Source: a virus. Taken from it: a stretch of DNA of 23,851 nt. A program made the translations under genes and the position numbers. How positions within the stretch are numbered: position 1 is the first letter of the stretch; every line of letters starts with the position of its first letter. The notes under the pieces are model-generated. The model had not been told where the DNA came from and made no database searches. It saw nothing but the letters and a program-made list of their open reading frames with translations. Shown piece after piece: positions 5,614 to 14,224 of this stretch. The stretch is taken from the IMG/VR virus record IMGVR_UViG_3300046822_000057, positions 1-23,851 of that record; one strand, written 5' to 3'.

Positions 5614-6949
5614 TGAGAACCATCCCGGCTGTGATGAGGTTCGGATCCCGAACCAGTGGATTCAGGCGCAGAAGCTCCGCCGCCCGGCTGTGGTCTGCAT
5701 ACCAGTAATGAGCCAGAAGGCGCAGACAGCTGTCGGCCTGTACGCGTTTACGGGTCAGTGGTGGACGACGGGACAGAACCAGCAGACCTAAGTCCTGGAC
5801 GGCCAGCCCTGCGGTCTCCAGTCTTTCGACCAGTTGGATCCACATTATTCCCACCGGGGACGCGGTCTCGGTTATCTGCGCCCGGGCGGGTTCATAGCGC
5901 GAACGTAAGAACGTGATGGAAGACTGGATCCGGGTGCGCACGTCGTCGACCAGTTTTTCGATATCGTCCGGGGTGAGCAAGGCCGTCTGCACGTCATCGG
6001 ACAAAATCGCGCTGGCCGCGCTGGCCAGCTCCGTCACAGCGGAAACAGAATAGGCCGCTTTGACGTCCTGCACGTCCGAAGCAGACGCGCCAGACGGCAG
6101 CGGGATGACCGGTGTCACATCGCCGTTAATAAAGGACTCCGGCAGCTCGACCAGGCTGTCCATGTCGCTGACGACCTCATTCCAGCTGGAGATAACGGTC
6201 GGCGGCGTGGCAACGTCTGGCGCGGCTGAAGCCATGCCGATGGTCGTTACGGGAGCCGACACGGCAAGGGAAGGAACAGCGCTGGCCACGTTGGCGGTGT
6301 GAACCTCCAGAACGTTGCTGAGTTCCTGGATAAATTCATCAGGCGCAGTGGCCAGACCGACCAGTTGCTCGGTGGTATAGCTCACATCATCTTTAAAGGT
6401 TAGCAGCGTGTTTATCAGCGTAGACTCCACCGTTTTACCACGTTTAATAAGGCTGTTAACGGTATCTAAAGGGGCTGTTATCGCTGCGAAGAAGTCGGCC
6501 AGCTCGCTGGTGAGTTTGTCCAGTTCATCGAATAACGCGCTGCCGAACATTTCCGGTAATGCCGTGCTGAATAGCGTCGTGCCGGTGCGATTTTCCAGAA
6601 ACGTCAGCTCCACCGTGCAGCTGTCCGGGTTCTCGGCATCGTGCCGGATATCGTAGCCAGGAACGATGACCGAGGGGAAGGAACCATAAACCGGATGGAT
6701 CAGCTCCCCGTCGCCGGGTTCGTCAAGGACGGCTATCAGGCGCTGTAACTGGTATTCGTATGTGTCACCCCACAAAAAAGCCGTGAGGCGGAAGTTACGC
6801 GGCTTGCGTCCCAGGTCTTTCACGTCCGCGCCGTCGACGTTCGGGTACTCATACTGAGCATGGTCGCGGCTGATTTGTTCGTTCGTGGCGGTGACGTCAA
6901 ACGTCACGCCCCTGAAGGATGCTATTTGTAGATTTTCGGCCCATCCCAT
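5597..6949 (-). CDS. Mu gp43-like DNA circularisation N-terminus family tail protein
   Basis: This 450-residue protein carries the DNA_circ_N domain of Mu gpN/gp43 at residues 1-130: WAENLQIASFRGVTF at the start, and PRNFRLTAFLWGDTYEYQ and GELIHPVYGSFPSVIVPGYD further on. The rest is helix-rich. In Mu it is a tail/baseplate component encoded between the tape measure and hub genes, exactly as here; the family name reflects an old annotation rather than a proven role in DNA circularisation. The ATG overlaps the tape-measure stop as TAATG, indicating translational coupling. Confidence 0.9.
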   Translation of the reverse strand: MGWAENLQIASFRGVTFDVTATNEQISRDHAQYEYPNVDGADVKDLGRKPRNFRLTAFLWGDTYEYQLQRLIAVLDEPGDGELIHPVYGSFPSVIVPGYDIRHDAENPDSCTVELTFLENRTGTTLFSTALPEMFGSALFDELDKLTSELADFFAAITAPLDTVNSLIKRGKTVESTLINTLLTFKDDVSYTTEQLVGLATAPDEFIQELSNVLEVHTANVASAVPSLAVSAPVTTIGMASAAPDVATPPTVISSWNEVVSDMDSLVELPESFINGDVTPVIPLPSGASASDVQDVKAAYSVSAVTELASAASAILSDDVQTALLTPDDIEKLVDDVRTRIQSSITFLRSRYEPARAQITETASPVGIMWIQLVERLETAGLAVQDLGLLVLSRRPPLTRKRVQADSCLRLLAHYWYADHSRAAELLRLNPLVRDPNLITAGMVLNAYAK

Positions 6950-9180
6950 TATTTTGGTCCTCCTGTGCCTCGGTTGCCGTCCTGGACGTTGTAATTGTTC
7001 AGCGCTTCCGCCAGAACGTGACCATCAACGACCAGCTGTGTGGTCACGTTTACCGGCTGTGATGGCTGCGCTCCACTCTGTGCCTGTTGCGGGGTGGCGT
7101 TGTTCTGTGGTCCCGGGGTCGCGCTGCCACCTGCGCCCGGTGCCGCACCTGGTAGAACCTGCTCAGGGCTTATGCTGGCTCCCCGTGCGCTGTTCTGCTC
7201 GTCGGCCAGGTACTGCTGGATCCATTGCTCGTTTTCGGTGGAATAGCCTTCCCCGAACTGATACCAGGGCTGGTATTTTTTGCGGGCGGCGTCGATGGTG
7301 GTCTGTGGGTATTTGGCGCGGATCTGTTTCCAGCGCTCATCGCTGCCAGTAACGGCGGCGTCTTCCTCCGGGCTGGTTGCGGTTGCAAACGACGTCACAA
7401 TTCCCGCACCTCCGGCCAGCTTGCCGAGTGCGCCCCACAGGGAGCCGCTTTTTGCCGCTGAGGCTGCCGCAGCGGTAGCCGCACTTGTTGCCCCAGTGGC
7501 TCCGGCAGCAGCTCCCGCCGCTCCGCCTGTGAGGAACTTCAGACCGGCGAACGCCACTGCCGCTGCGGTCATTGACTGGATAGCCGTCGTGGCCCCAGCC
7601 ACGGCAGTGGTCAGCCCGGGAAACTCCTGGCCCAGCTTGCTGACTTCTTCCGCCGCTGAACCTGCCATATCTGCCAGTTTCTTGACGCTGTCCATCTGCG
7701 CAAAATCAGCCGTGTTTTTTGCCTGCTCCACTTTGAAATCATTAGTACCGGCAATAAAGGCGAAGTCCTCATCTCCGGCGCGTTTGCCTTCGGGAAGGGT
7801 CCGCTGCTGGTTAATTTGTGCCTCGACCTGCTTCCGGTATTCCGGGTTATTTCGGTATGCCAGCAAGCCCATCAGGGCCTGACGGTCCGCCACGACCTTC
7901 CCGACGCCGCTCCCCTCCAGAAGCGTGGCCATCGATTCCAGCGTGGCCGCACGTTCGCCGCCATCCTTTGCACCGGCTAACTGTTTCTGGAGCTGCTGAT
8001 ACCGCTTGTCGCTGCCGACAACCTTGTCCACGACCCGAGAGAACGCCTCGACAGGATCGATCCCTTTTTCGCGGGCGTTGGCTAGCGTCCCCGGAAGGTC
8101 AATCCCGTGGCCGTTAATTTTGATTTTTGCAGCAGCGTTGGCGGCGTCCTGGCTGGTGATTTTGGCCAGCAGGTTGACGACGTTATTCCCGGCCTCGTCA
8201 CTGCTCCCGGCTGTTACTCCGGCTGCTTCGTTCAGGGTCAGCAGTTTGGCGAAGTCGTCCATGCCTTTCATCCCCGCAGAACCAGCGGCGGCCATCTGCG
8301 GCGCAAGATAACGGGCCATGTCCTTCAGCTCAACGTTACCCGCTTTACCGGCAGCGATTGACATATTCAACATGGCCGGAATGTCTTCGTCCTTCATGCC
8401 AAAAGACTGCTTTCCCTTGATGGCTATCATGGCAAGGTCAGACGCCGACGCGCCGGAAGCGGTGGCGTTCTTCATGATTTCGGGAAGCAGCTTGTTCGCG
8501 GAGTCATAGGACACGACGCCACTGGCCAGCATCTGATTCATGGCGTCGGAGGCGTCTTCTTTGGTGCCGCCGCCGTAGCTGACCGCTGACCGGATGCTGG
8601 TCTTCAGCTTGTTGCGTCCGGCCAGTCGTCCAGCCTGACCGCCTTCGCTAAACGCGGTATTGGCCATCATGCTGAGGTTACGCTCATAGGCCATCTGGCG
8701 ACCGACAGGCTGAGCGGCAACCGCCGCACCTGCAGCCAGTCCTCCGGCGATACTCAGGACATTTCCACCCATGCGTTTGGCTTCGCCCATCCGACTGAAG
8801 CCCCTCATCTCCTGACGCAGCTCCTTGACCTGGCTTTTCATCGAACGGAAGGCCCGCTCCTGTTCACGGGCTGAAGCGACGCCCGAACGTGCCAGGCGGT
8901 TATAGCTGGAAATGGTCTGCGCGATTTCGCGCTGGATGCTGCGCTCAGAACGAACGCCGAGATTTTCCCGGGCGGCAGCTGCACGGCGAGATTCTTCCGC
9001 CGCCGTTCTGCCGCTTCTGGCGTTCTGCTGGGTGGTTTTCTGCTGGGCCTGGCCAACATTCTCGACGGCAGCTTCCGCGTCGGTGGCGGCCTTTGTGGTG
9101 AGTTTCAGACCTTTGACCAGGACAGCGGTCGCGTCGTCCTTTGCGGTCAGGGTCATGCCTACTTTGAAATTACCGGCCAT
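6949..9180 (-). CDS. Tail tape measure protein (Mu gp42-like)
   Basis: The longest gene of the window (743 residues) sets tail length, placed as usual after the tail chaperones. I chose the ATG at 9180 (MAGNFKVGMTLTAKDDA); upstream in-frame codons belong to the chaperone region. Residues 40-140 are Q/A/E/R-rich and likely coiled coil. The central core (about 140-400) has the GERxL-type pattern of tape measures, with ERNLSMMANTAF and GGGTKEDASDAMNQMLASG. An alanine/glycine-rich hydrophobic stretch (about 510-570) can form membrane helices, as in proteins that follow DNA into the cell. The C-terminus is P/Q-rich and ends with a beta motif (VTTQLVVDGHVLAEALN). Confidence 0.9.
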   Translation of the reverse strand: MAGNFKVGMTLTAKDDATAVLVKGLKLTTKAATDAEAAVENVGQAQQKTTQQNARSGRTAAEESRRAAAARENLGVRSERSIQREIAQTISSYNRLARSGVASAREQERAFRSMKSQVKELRQEMRGFSRMGEAKRMGGNVLSIAGGLAAGAAVAAQPVGRQMAYERNLSMMANTAFSEGGQAGRLAGRNKLKTSIRSAVSYGGGTKEDASDAMNQMLASGVVSYDSANKLLPEIMKNATASGASASDLAMIAIKGKQSFGMKDEDIPAMLNMSIAAGKAGNVELKDMARYLAPQMAAAGSAGMKGMDDFAKLLTLNEAAGVTAGSSDEAGNNVVNLLAKITSQDAANAAAKIKINGHGIDLPGTLANAREKGIDPVEAFSRVVDKVVGSDKRYQQLQKQLAGAKDGGERAATLESMATLLEGSGVGKVVADRQALMGLLAYRNNPEYRKQVEAQINQQRTLPEGKRAGDEDFAFIAGTNDFKVEQAKNTADFAQMDSVKKLADMAGSAAEEVSKLGQEFPGLTTAVAGATTAIQSMTAAAVAFAGLKFLTGGAAGAAAGATGATSAATAAAASAAKSGSLWGALGKLAGGAGIVTSFATATSPEEDAAVTGSDERWKQIRAKYPQTTIDAARKKYQPWYQFGEGYSTENEQWIQQYLADEQNSARGASISPEQVLPGAAPGAGGSATPGPQNNATPQQAQSGAQPSQPVNVTTQLVVDGHVLAEALNNYNVQDGNRGTGGPK

Positions 9181-9409
9181 TGCGGGTTTTCCCTTTTTTA
9201 CGTTTCTTTCTGAGGGATTTAAATTTCTGGTGGGTGGCGGCGGTGTCTTTTTTGCCTGGTTTGTTGCCGTTAAGTCTGCCGAGTGCAGCAATAAAGCCGT
9301 CCAGTTCCGGACGGCTCATTTGCATTATGCGTTCTTCGCTGACTCCGCAACGTCCGAGGGCAAGGACGGTGAGGCGGAGTCCGGCGAGCCGGGATTCCCG
9401 CCGCTCCGC
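9170..9409 (-). CDS. Tail chaperone C-terminal extension, -1 frame (gp41-gp42-type frameshift product)
   Basis: In the -1 frame relative to the upstream chaperone gene, the sequence is open from 9451 to a stop at 9172-9170, inside the tape-measure start. It encodes a protein-like segment (SRLAGLRLTVLALGRCGVSEE, then MSRPELDGFIAAL and a lysine-rich tail), resembling the second part of tail assembly chaperones made by programmed frameshifting. A candidate slip site is the AAAG of GGCAAAG (9415-9409), with a GGGAG Shine-Dalgarno-like element 11 nt upstream (9428-9424) and an imperfect GC-rich hairpin downstream (9403-9382). The fusion would be about 182 residues. Alternatively a 51-residue protein starts at the ATG at 9325, which overlaps the chaperone stop (TAATG). 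Confidence 0.6.
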   Translation of the reverse strand, partial: AERRESRLAGLRLTVLALGRCGVSEERIMQMSRPELDGFIAALGRLNGNKPGKKDTAATHQKFKSLRKKRKKGKTRNGR

Positions 9410-9717
9410 TTTGCCTTCAGCTTCTCCCGTGCCTGTTGCAGAACGTCGTAATCATCGCTGGTCAGGTTGCCGTACAGCAGCTCAGCGGTCAGTTCGTCTT
9501 TCGGAATATCGCCCAGACTAACGAGCGCACTGGACATCACCGCAGCGCGATAGAACGCATCCGCCGCGAACCCTTCCACCGTCCCGAAACGGTCCTCAGC
9601 ATCGTCCAGCGCCTGACCGGTATCGGCAAGTACCGGCAGGCGGAGTTCAAATTCCCGATGAAGGACATCCCCAAAGGGAATCCCGTCCAGTAGCTGTCCT
9701 TTTTCCGTCCTGATCAT
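9325..9717 (-). CDS. Tail assembly chaperone (Mu gp41-like)
   Basis: The 130-residue protein lies between the tail tube and tape measure genes, where Mu gp41 and the lambda gpG-type chaperones are encoded. It has an acidic, helix-forming body with RLPVLADTGQALDDAEDRF, FYRAAVMSSALVSLG and LTSDDYDVLQQAREKLK, typical of the group. The ATG at 9717 overlaps the tube stop (TGATG); a GTG one codon upstream is possible. The last 26 or so residues (RSGGNPGSPDSAS onward) are low-complexity, as expected where most ribosomes read past a frameshift site. Chaperones of this class coat the tape measure and recruit tube protein. Confidence 0.85.
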   Translation of the reverse strand: MIRTEKGQLLDGIPFGDVLHREFELRLPVLADTGQALDDAEDRFGTVEGFAADAFYRAAVMSSALVSLGDIPKDELTAELLYGNLTSDDYDVLQQAREKLKAKRSGGNPGSPDSASPSLPSDVAESAKNA

Positions 9718-10091
9718 CACGCGTCAACCTTGCTCAGTGCTGCCAGTTTAATATCGACTTTAGCTTCGTTGTCGACCGTGTATTTCTCGCCCACTTCCGT
9801 GACAAAACAATCAAGGTATGAGGTCCGTTTGCCGCTGTTATTCAGCGGGTAAGTGGAGACTTTCACGCCCTCCAGATTCTCCCAGTCCGGTTCGTCGGTG
9901 TCGGGAATAACCGCAGACACAGACAGCTCATAAGTGGCAATCCCACGAGAGAAACCTTTCGCCTTACCGGTCTTGTTCATGGTCTTTACGAGCTTTCGAC
10001 CCGTTACAATCTGAACATCAAGGTCGGTGATTTCGATTTCCTGGCTGTCAATCTCCATGACAATCGAACCGACGTATTCTTCTAGCGCCAT
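9717..10091 (-). CDS. Tail tube protein (Mu gpM)
   Basis: This 124-residue protein follows the sheath gene directly, as gpM does in Mu. It has the beta-rich tube pattern: SIVMEIDSQEIEITDLDVQ near the N-terminus, GRKLVKTMNKTGKAKGFSRG, and ATYELSVSAVIP. It polymerises into the inner tube of the contractile tail. A strong AAGGAGGG ribosome-binding site precedes the ATG, fitting a protein needed in many copies. Length agrees with Mu gpM (about 118 residues). Confidence 0.92.
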   Translation of the reverse strand: MALEEYVGSIVMEIDSQEIEITDLDVQIVTGRKLVKTMNKTGKAKGFSRGIATYELSVSAVIPDTDEPDWENLEGVKVSTYPLNNSGKRTSYLDCFVTEVGEKYTVDNEAKVDIKLAALSKVDA

Positions 10092-10104
10092 GCGGTAACC
10101 CTCC

Positions 10105-11526
10105 TTACAAAATCATATCGATACGGCCTGCGAAAACGTGCAGACCATTGACCACGTCGGCGGGAATAACCGAATCGCAGCGGTTAGGGTCGGTGCCACT
10201 TTTCTGGACAATCAGCTTGTCTTTATTGGCGGCCACATTTTCGATAATTTCCGACTCCTCCAGCTTGGTCAGCACGTCGTAAAGCTCGCTCTGAATCTTT
10301 GGCGGTGTGCGGGTGCTGAGTTTTTCACGCGGGAAACGCTGGCTGATACGGTCACGGCAGGCTTTGCGGACATAATCCAGCGTGCGGATGGATGTAATAT
10401 CCAGCAGCGCCGGGTCCTCTACGCCTTGCTGATTGACCATGTAGCTGCTGATAGCTCGGACGATTTGCACCGTGTTACCCGGACCGACCTCAATCGGGGT
10501 CAGGCCGTTATACAGGGCGCTTTCCTGCTCGTTGCGGCCTTCGCGCTGCGTCATGGCCACAACGTCCATCCCGTTCAGTGCGAGAGTATTCAACGGGCGG
10601 GCGGGGTCTTCTTCGCTGGCCATCACAGCGCCATAAGTCGCCGCCAGAATGGCGGGTAACTTCTGCGAACCGCGATACCAGGGAATTGAGAGCCGCCCGT
10701 CGTTCACGTTGCTGGCCAGCGTTGTTCCGGTGCCGAGACTGCCGACCCAGCCCGCACAACCGACCGCGCCGCGCTGCTCAATCGAGCTACCGGTGCTGGT
10801 CAAATGCTCACTGAGCGCCGCCAGGGCGTCATCGGTGCTGAACGGACAAATAAGAATGTTATGGCCTGCGGCAAAAACCGCATCCAGCGCGGGCTGGATA
10901 TCCGGATCCATTTCGCCGCCTGCCATTGGCGTGAGGGTCAGCGTCAGCCCGGTGGCGGTGGTGCTGGCCTGTAGGGTGATGCCGTTCCCCCATTCCCCAA
11001 AGGTGCGGGTGGAGACGGTTAGTTGGCTGTTTTCCGTGTCATAGGCTCCGTTAACCAGCAGCGTCGGATCCTGCGCCATTGCGGCCACCAGAGCCGGGAT
11101 AATGGTTTGCGGTTTGTCACCACTGGCCACGTTGACAGCGACCTGCGTCCCTGCAATCCACACGGACAGAGTTCCGGCCTTTGTGGCCGTGCCTGTAATC
11201 TTCAGCGACCCGCCAGCAGCCACCCCGGCTTCGCCGTCTTCAATGCCGATAACATCCAGCTGGAGATAACTGTTCGCAGTGATGGCCGCTGCGGCCATGT
11301 TTGCCGCAAGTGACCCCGCGCCGAAATACTGCGCCGCTTCGTCATCGGAGAAGACAGAGACAGCGGTCAGGGGTTCGGCGGTGCCGGTGGATAACATCGG
11401 ACCGATGACCAGAACGCGCTGGGGGTTCCCGGGCAGCGTGTTGACCGCCAGACGGGTGTTAAATTCGATGTACGTCCCCGGCTTACGGATGCTGTTCGGG
11501 ATGGTGTCAAACTGGATTTCACTCAT
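10105..11526 (-). CDS. Tail sheath protein (Mu gpL)
   Basis: The 473-residue contractile sheath starts at the ATG at 11526 (MSEIQFDTIPNSIRKPGTYIEF). The N-terminal motif PNSIRKPGTYIEFN is characteristic of Mu-type sheaths, followed by NPQRVLVIGPML. The C-terminal part carries the conserved sheath domain: GPGNTVQIVRAISSY, DITSIRTLDYVRKACRDRI and a terminal VNGLHVFAGRIDMIL strand that interlocks neighbouring subunits. The gene overlaps the DUF2635 gene by 8 nt and is followed by the tube gene after 13 nt. Upstream in-frame codons (to 11613) belong to the shadow of the preceding gene. Confidence 0.94.
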   Translation of the reverse strand: MSEIQFDTIPNSIRKPGTYIEFNTRLAVNTLPGNPQRVLVIGPMLSTGTAEPLTAVSVFSDDEAAQYFGAGSLAANMAAAAITANSYLQLDVIGIEDGEAGVAAGGSLKITGTATKAGTLSVWIAGTQVAVNVASGDKPQTIIPALVAAMAQDPTLLVNGAYDTENSQLTVSTRTFGEWGNGITLQASTTATGLTLTLTPMAGGEMDPDIQPALDAVFAAGHNILICPFSTDDALAALSEHLTSTGSSIEQRGAVGCAGWVGSLGTGTTLASNVNDGRLSIPWYRGSQKLPAILAATYGAVMASEEDPARPLNTLALNGMDVVAMTQREGRNEQESALYNGLTPIEVGPGNTVQIVRAISSYMVNQQGVEDPALLDITSIRTLDYVRKACRDRISQRFPREKLSTRTPPKIQSELYDVLTKLEESEIIENVAANKDKLIVQKSGTDPNRCDSVIPADVVNGLHVFAGRIDMIL

Positions 11527-11767
11527 TCTCGGACGCCTTCTTGTTTGCTTTATCCTGAGTGGTTTCGGCTTTGATGGCCTTAACCTGCCCGCTGGAAGTG
11601 ACTGGCGGTGCATCGATGACCCGCTGCAAATCGCCGTCTTTGAGGGCGCGGCGGTAGTAGGCGGAACTTTCCACCTCGACCGGCTCCCGGGTGATGTAGT
11701 TTTTAACGTCGCGTTCCTTCGGGAACTTGTTCACTCCCGGGGCCGCTTTAACTTTAATCAGTGCCAT
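11519..11767 (-). CDS. DUF2635 small protein (Mu gp38)
   Basis: The 82-residue protein has the DUF2635 pattern, VKAAPGVNKFPKERDVKNYI followed by VEVESSAYYRRALKDGDLQRV. It lies between the gp37 and sheath genes, as gp38 does in Mu. Its role is not known; location suggests a tail-neck or sheath-associated function. The C-terminal 25 residues are lysine-, glutamate- and serine-rich and probably disordered. It overlaps both neighbours (14 nt with gp37 and 8 nt with the sheath). Confidence 0.85.
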   Translation of the reverse strand: MALIKVKAAPGVNKFPKERDVKNYITREPVEVESSAYYRRALKDGDLQRVIDAPPVTSSGQVKAIKAETTQDKANKKASENE

Positions 11768-12416
11768 TGTTTTCTTTCCTCAGTTCGACCAGGTCTTCGG
11801 GGTCATCTTCTGGAGCCGTTCCGGGCTGGTGATAGCGCATCCCGATACGCAGCAAATCAGGATCAGGATCGGACAGCTCGCCCCGGTAGGTATTAAACGC
11901 GGCGTCCGGTGCGTTCGGGTTGTTCGACCGTTCCGGCCACTTGCCGTTTTCCAGAGCCAGTTCCATCCATTTCGTATCGAACTCACACGCAAAGACGGAA
12001 GCCGCTTTATCCTCTGTTTTCGAGTTAAACAGGGTGCGGACCCGGCCCGGTTCGAAGTAGTCGATTTTCATCCCTAGGTCCTGCCCGGTGATGAGTCGGC
12101 GAACCGACTCCACCAGGAGGTTCGTCCCGACCTCATTCAGATTTACGCCACCTTGACGGGTGGTTTCTTCGTCGCGGGTGTTGTAGTCGCCGACCACAAC
12201 CACAAAACGGCCCGTCACTTTCCGCTTTTGGCGGGAAGTACTGTAACGCTCGGTTTTCTGGATGCCGCCGAACGTCACCCAGACGCCCGGGAGCCGGTGG
12301 AGAATTTTCCCCAGGTCGTCGTCCAGTTCGCCGGCGTAAGTGACTACGTCCCAGACCATCTGGCCGAGACCACGACGCAGCCGGTCCACTAACGCCCGCT
12401 CGATATCGGTAATCAA
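11754..12416 (-). CDS. Mu gp37-like tail protein (DUF1834, putative tail terminator)
   Basis: This 220-residue protein matches the Gp37/DUF1834 family of Mu (gene K): MITDIERALVDRLRRGLG at the N-terminus, LPGVWVTFGGIQKTER, and the central strand-rich RFVVVVGDYNTRDEE. Its position between gp36 and the sheath gene suits a tail-terminator or neck protein. The start overlaps the gp36 stop by 4 nt (ATGA). The C-terminal tail is proline- and acid-rich. Confidence 0.88.
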   Translation of the reverse strand: MITDIERALVDRLRRGLGQMVWDVVTYAGELDDDLGKILHRLPGVWVTFGGIQKTERYSTSRQKRKVTGRFVVVVGDYNTRDEETTRQGGVNLNEVGTNLLVESVRRLITGQDLGMKIDYFEPGRVRTLFNSKTEDKAASVFACEFDTKWMELALENGKWPERSNNPNAPDAAFNTYRGELSDPDPDLLRIGMRYHQPGTAPEDDPEDLVELRKENNGTD

Positions 12417-12844
12417 AACGCTCCCCCGCGTGTGGACTCACGACCGAACTGGCGAACGCCGGAGAAAATGCGCATCTGGGATGAGGACTGGATCACGCCG
12501 CCGGAGCTGTCGCGTCCGAGGTTAATCTTGCCCTCTGAAACTTTGGTCAGGAACTTGATCGCATCGTCATAGCGCAGGCGGATTTCCTCAGACAGCAGGC
12601 GGAAATCGCTCGCCAGCTGATAGCGGGTAATGTCGCAGCAGTAGCCGACCAGAATCCCCGGCGAGTCGGGCCAAGGGGTTTTGTAACGCCCCACCAGATA
12701 GCCGTCGATGACCGCGCTGGCCCGGGACAGGGCAAAGGTCAGCTTGTCGTTGTCCACCTGACCGGTGCGTTTTTCATCGGTCAGGGAAATGGCCTCGCGC
12801 TCGCTGAAGGTTTTAACGAACTGGTCTGGTGTGGCGTAGCTCAT
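12413..12844 (-). CDS. Mu gp36-like head-tail connector protein (DUF1320)
   Basis: The 143-residue protein has the DUF1320 pattern: YATPDQFVKTFSEREAISLTD, then ALSRASAVIDGYLVGRYKTP and CCDITRYQLASDF. The family resembles the helical adaptor proteins (gp6/gp15 type) that bind under the portal. It corresponds to Mu J (gp36). A purine-rich AAGGGAAG precedes the ATG, and only 2 nt separate it from the upstream gp35 stop. Confidence 0.9.
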   Translation of the reverse strand: MSYATPDQFVKTFSEREAISLTDEKRTGQVDNDKLTFALSRASAVIDGYLVGRYKTPWPDSPGILVGYCCDITRYQLASDFRLLSEEIRLRYDDAIKFLTKVSEGKINLGRDSSGGVIQSSSQMRIFSGVRQFGRESTRGGAF

Positions 12845-12846
12845 GA

Positions 12847-13296
12847 TTACTTCCCTTTCTTGGTGGCGGCTTCCAGCTGCGCGGTCAGGTCTGCGACCTT
12901 CTGACGTTCGCCGTCCAGTTCGGTGGCCAGCTCGCTGGTCTTCTGGCGCTCATCTTCCAGCTGTTGAGTGGCTTCGGTGCGAACATCCTCATGTAAATCG
13001 AGAATGCTTTTATTTTTCGCCTGTTCGTCAGCCAGTTGACCGGTCAGCGTTTTAATCTGGCCACTTGCGGCGTCCAGTTGTTCGGTGAGCGTTTTCACTT
13101 GAGACGAATTATCTGGACCAGCGGGCTGGTCGTCCGCGTTACGGATAGCCACGACAAGCATCGGCTCGGCCTGAAGTTCTTTAATCTGCTTAGACGTGAA
13201 CTTATCCAGTGGCCATGTCTGGGTAGTGTCACTGTGCTGCATACCTGCACGGCGGAACCCGTCGCGTTTGGCGGTAATATCAATAACCTTTTCCAT
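12847..13296 (-). CDS. Mu gp35-like protein (HI1506-related) with coiled coil
   Basis: The 149-residue protein starts with a conserved FluMu gp35/HI1506-like segment (DGFRRAGMQHSDTTQTWPLD, then FTSKQIKELQAEPMLVV) that may be a small structural domain. The C-terminal two thirds (about 60-149) is a heptad-rich coiled coil (QVKTLTEQLDAASGQIKTL and similar repeats). It lies just after the major capsid gene, as in Mu, and may help head assembly or connect to the neck. The precise role is unknown. The coil is internally repetitive (LTEQL, LTGQL, LTAQL). Confidence 0.8.
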   Translation of the reverse strand: MEKVIDITAKRDGFRRAGMQHSDTTQTWPLDKFTSKQIKELQAEPMLVVAIRNADDQPAGPDNSSQVKTLTEQLDAASGQIKTLTGQLADEQAKNKSILDLHEDVRTEATQQLEDERQKTSELATELDGERQKVADLTAQLEAATKKGK

Positions 13297-13299
13297 GTC

Positions 13300-14208
13300 T
13301 TACGCCTCCGTTCCTGTGGAACCATAGCCCAACTGCCACAGGCCGAAGCCTGCCGCGCCACGAGCTTCCGCGCCGAATTTGAATTTTTTACGGTTGAAAA
13401 CATCGTCCGCGTTCAGGTCGGTTTGTTCGACCGGGTGCGGGGCTTCGCGCTCCTGATAGAAGAACGGCGTGATGGCTTTGGAGGTATCCAGCAGGAACCA
13501 GGCGGTGTCGCTGGTCAGACGCGGTTCGGACACGACTTCGGCGGTCCCCTTGTAAATATTGACTTTGCCATCTTCCAGGCGGTCCGCCGTCATCAAAGTG
13601 CGGGCGGTATCTTCCAGGGCAACCGGGACCAACAGAATGTTAGGGTTTACATTCAGCGGGCGATTATCATCGTCCTTGACCTTGCGCATTTGAGTACGCG
13701 CCACGCCATACGATGCCTGAGCCGCAGCCAGTGAGGCGCAGGACAGCGCCTTTGTCCCTTTGTTGGAAAATACGCCATCGCCCATAGGGTGATCGCTGTC
13801 AAAATAATATTGGCCGTCGTAGCAAGGCGAGGAAAACGACTCATTAACCAGCCCAAAGACCAGATCGTCCGGCAACTGTGCGCCTGACTCCCCGGCGGAC
13901 TTCGCCTGGATGGCATAAATCCCGGTCTGATCGTCTGACAGGTCGTTACGGTCGACCTCGATGGTGGCTTCCCAGTCATCGTTAATGACGGTGTATTTAA
14001 AGGCTGCCAGTGATTTGATGACTTTGTCACCAATCCATTTACGCATACCAGGGAAGCTGGACAGCCATCCGTAATCATTGGCGCGACTTGTGGACTGGAT
14101 TTTCATCGCCACCTTTTGCCACTGAGTCGGAGCAGCTTTTAACGCCCCGTTAAACGTGGTTTTAAGGTTGACGAAAAACAGCTGAATATTCGCTTTGTTA
14201 ACAATCAT
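13300..14208 (-). CDS. Major capsid protein (Mu gpT)
   Basis: The 302-residue protein is the Mu gpT-type major head protein: an N-terminal VNKANIQLFFVNLKTTFNGAL segment, the conserved STSRANDYGWLSSFPGMRKWIG, TIEVDRNDLSDDQTGIY, and the DGQYYFDSDHPMGD motif near the centre. It forms the HK97-fold shell. A strong AAGGAG precedes the ATG, fitting high expression. Length (about 300) agrees with Mu gpT. It follows the putative cement gene by 16 nt. Confidence 0.95.
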   Translation of the reverse strand: MIVNKANIQLFFVNLKTTFNGALKAAPTQWQKVAMKIQSTSRANDYGWLSSFPGMRKWIGDKVIKSLAAFKYTVINDDWEATIEVDRNDLSDDQTGIYAIQAKSAGESGAQLPDDLVFGLVNESFSSPCYDGQYYFDSDHPMGDGVFSNKGTKALSCASLAAAQASYGVARTQMRKVKDDDNRPLNVNPNILLVPVALEDTARTLMTADRLEDGKVNIYKGTAEVVSEPRLTSDTAWFLLDTSKAITPFFYQEREAPHPVEQTDLNADDVFNRKKFKFGAEARGAAGFGLWQLGYGSTGTEA

Positions 14209-14224
14209 TTTTTACTCCTTTAAG

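Noticed and set aside
11279-11896. Plus-strand frame of 205 codons opposite sheath, gp38 and gp37 genes
   Set aside because: It spans three confident minus-strand genes and resembles no protein; it is a shadow of their codon usage.
13036-13734. Plus-strand frame of 232 codons opposite capsid and gp35 genes
   Set aside because: It is antisense to the clear gpT and gp35 genes, with no own ribosome-binding site or family pattern.
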